From contig NZ_WOFO01000007.1 of the NCBI RefSeq assembly GCF_010993705.1, positions 225,722-289,721 of the forward strand: a stretch of 64,000 bases of DNA, written 5' to 3'. The position numbers and the translations under genes were made by a program. The stretch is from Cyclobacterium sp. SYSU L10401. Lineage in GTDB: Bacteria; Bacteroidota; Bacteroidia; Cytophagales; Cyclobacteriaceae. Position 1 is the stretch's first letter; the number at the start of each line of letters is the position of its first letter. Shown one piece after another: positions 62,217 through 64,000 of this stretch. The notes beneath the pieces are model-generated. The model worked only from the letters and a program-made list of their open reading frames with translations. It had not been told where the DNA came from and did no database searches.

Positions 62217-64000
62217 ATGAATCACCTATCCGTAGAAAATTTAAGTAAATCCTTTGGAGAACGAGTACTTTTTTCCAAAATTTCTTTTGGCATAGACCAG
62301 GGGCAAAAAACCGCCCTGGTGGGCATAAATGGAGCCGGAAAATCCACCTTAATGAAAATCATCATGGGAGAAGAAATCCCTGATGAGGGTCAGGTAGTGA
62401 TCAACCAGGAAGCAAGGATTGCCTATGTACACCAAAACCCGGTTTTTTCGGGAGATAAAAGCATCTATCAAACCATATTTGACGATCCGGAAAATGAAAC
62501 CATACAGGCCATACAGGCCTATCAAAAAGCCCTTTTGCAGGCTGAGAAAGATGGAGATAACGAGAAGTTGCAACCGCTGTTTGAAAAAATGGATCAGCTG
62601 CAGGCCTGGGATTTTGAATACCAGATCAATGAGGTTTTGGGAAAATTAGGCCTTCATGATACCAGCATTCAGGTAGCCGCACTCAGTGGGGGGCAAAGAA
62701 AAAGAGTAGCCCTGGCTAAAGCAATTTTAAATTTTCCAGACCTTTTGTTATTGGATGAACCAACCAATCACCTGGACCTGGAAACAATCGAATGGCTGGA
62801 GGAATACCTTTCCAAGGCCAATCTCTCCCTTCTCATGGTGACGCATGACCGTTATTTCCTGGATAAAGTAACCAATCAGATCCTCGAATTGGAACAGGGC
62901 AACCTTTACCGTTATGCGGGAAATTACGGATACTTTTTGGAAAAAAAGGCTGACAGGAAAGCTGCTCAGGCTACCGAACAGGAAAAAGCCAAAAGCCTCT
63001 ATAAAAAGGAGCTGGAATGGATCAGGCGTCAACCGAAAGCCCGTGGCACCAAAGCCAAATACCGGGTGGATGCTTTTGAAGAAACCAAGGAAAAAGCTTT
63101 CAATAAAGCTGAAGAACGGGATATAAGCCTGGAAGTTACCGCCCAGCGACTGGGGAAAAAAATTGTGGAAATCGAAAAAATCAACAAGTCTTATGGCGAT
63201 TTGAATTTGGTTAACGATTTCAGCTATGTATTCAAAAAAGGTGATAAAATAGGTATAATCGGTCCAAATGGCGCAGGAAAGACCACTTTTCTCAACATGC
63301 TTACCGGATTGATAACTCCTGATAAGGGTACTGTAACCATCGGACAGACAACCGCTTTTGGCTATTACCGGCAGGAAGAGGATAGCTTCGATGAAAATAA
63401 GCGTTTAATTGATATTGTCAAGGAAGTAGCAGAGGTAGTAACCGTCGCAGGTGGCAGCACGATTACGATTAGCCAGTTTCTCAATCAATTTGGTTTTCCG
63501 CCAAAACAACAGCATACACCGGTGTCCAAATTAAGTGGTGGCGAGAGGAGAAGGCTTCAACTCCTCATGGTACTGGTGAAAAGTCCTAATTTCCTGATCC
63601 TCGATGAACCTACCAATGATTTGGATATTGTCACCCTGAATACCCTGGAAGATTTTCTGGATAATTTCCCCGGTTGCCTGATCATTGTTTCTCATGACAG
63701 GTATTTTATGGACAGGTTGGTGGAGCACTTGTTTGTCTTTGAAGGAGAAGGCCAAATCAGTGATTTCCCTGGAAACTATACAGACTATCGGGAAAGCTTA
63801 AAGCTGAAAAAAGCAGCCCCAACAAAAAAAGTGGCAGAGCCAAAATCAGGCCATAGCCAGGAAGCAGAAAAAAATACCAATAAAGCCAGTTTCAAAGACA
63901 AAAAAGAGTTCGAAAACATTACTCTGGACCTGGAAAAGTTGGCTAAGGAAAAGGAAACCTTTATCAACAAAATCAATGAAGGATCTGAAAATCACCAAAC
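62217..64000 (+). CDS. ABC-F family ATPase (Uup-like), cut by window edge
   Basis: Soluble ribosome-associated ATPase with two ABC domains and no membrane part. Frame open from ATG 62217 to the window end (594 codons). First domain: Walker A GINGAGKST (36-44), signature LSGGQRKR, Walker B LLLLDEPTNHLD. A charged linker (RRQPKARGTKAKYRVD) follows, then the second domain with GPNGAGKTT, LSGGERRR and FLILDEPTNDLD. The segment after the second domain begins a Lys/Glu-rich C-terminal region (KDKKEFENITLDLEKL), as in Uup, and is truncated. ABC-F proteins act in ribosome rescue or antibiotic resistance; which one is not decided here. Confidence 0.93.
   Translation, partial: MNHLSVENLSKSFGERVLFSKISFGIDQGQKTALVGINGAGKSTLMKIIMGEEIPDEGQVVINQEARIAYVHQNPVFSGDKSIYQTIFDDPENETIQAIQAYQKALLQAEKDGDNEKLQPLFEKMDQLQAWDFEYQINEVLGKLGLHDTSIQVAALSGGQRKRVALAKAILNFPDLLLLDEPTNHLDLETIEWLEEYLSKANLSLLMVTHDRYFLDKVTNQILELEQGNLYRYAGNYGYFLEKKADRKAAQATEQEKAKSLYKKELEWIRRQPKARGTKAKYRVDAFEETKEKAFNKAEERDISLEVTAQRLGKKIVEIEKINKSYGDLNLVNDFSYVFKKGDKIGIIGPNGAGKTTFLNMLTGLITPDKGTVTIGQTTAFGYYRQEEDSFDENKRLIDIVKEVAEVVTVAGGSTITISQFLNQFGFPPKQQHTPVSKLSGGERRRLQLLMVLVKSPNFLILDEPTNDLDIVTLNTLEDFLDNFPGCLIIVSHDRYFMDRLVEHLFVFEGEGQISDFPGNYTDYRESLKLKKAAPTKKVAEPKSGHSQEAEKNTNKASFKDKKEFENITLDLEKLAKEKETFINKINEGSENHQ

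Overview
The window reads as chromosomal DNA of a member of the Bacteroidota, most likely order Cytophagales near the Cyclobacteriaceae. The support is: a SusC/SusD outer-membrane pair, promoter elements of the TTTG-N17-20-TAnnTTTG kind used by this phylum instead of sigma-70 boxes, few clear Shine-Dalgarno sequences, an unusually long NusB, an exonuclease-DnaE fusion, BatD, DUF3810, DUF502 and DUF1573 proteins, and a Na+-translocating NADH:quinone reductase. The assignment rests on family composition; I could not run a phylogeny. No rRNA, tRNA, CRISPR array, prophage or insertion sequence was seen. polA is cut by the left edge and an ABC-F gene by the right edge.

Layout. 1-16,010 is mostly housekeeping: polA end, radA, a methyltransferase, an M14 carboxypeptidase lipoprotein divergent from a dipeptide epimerase and an alpha-oxoamine-synthase-like enzyme, an ABC exporter half, the operon nusB-ytxH-DUF1573-yajC-ybbR-coaE, an NlpC/P60 lipoprotein, and atpDC. 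16,074-30,032 is an accessory catabolic island: murQ, a collapsed HpcH/HpaI aldolase gene, a secreted propeller-plus-toroid protein of unknown function, two Asp-box sialidase-like proteins around a ChbG/HpnK-type deacetylase, an alkaline phosphatase, then a divergent unit of ROK sugar kinase, MFS transporter, XylR-like AraC regulator and an unrecognised 13-helix membrane protein. 30,082-39,084 is a SusC/SusD operon bracketed by two purple-acid-phosphatase-like enzymes; in front of susC lies only a 75-residue FecR-like stub, with no sigma factor gene. 39,433-64,000 returns to core functions: dnaE, trxA, wecE, DUF502, nqrABCDE (no nqrF), ispH-cmk, adenine deaminase, a histidine kinase, DUF3810, nfu, a glutamate-type symporter, aroC, batD, two small proteins and ABC-F.

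How it fits together. The island at 16-39 kb looks like a nutrient-scavenging region: outer-membrane import (SusCD), surface or periplasmic hydrolysis (sialidase-like enzymes, deacetylase, three phosphatases, the unknown toroid protein), inner-membrane uptake (MFS, perhaps the 13-helix protein), cytoplasmic amino-sugar or hexose metabolism (ROK kinase, MurQ) and local control (XylR-like regulator and a perfect 12-bp inverted repeat in the divergent 24.8-25.15 kb gap). Joining the glycan part and the phosphatase/SusCD part into one pathway is an inference from proximity only. The most unusual items are the propeller-toroid protein, the 13-helix membrane protein, the FecR stub beside a SusC without a signalling domain, and the operator-like inverted repeat.
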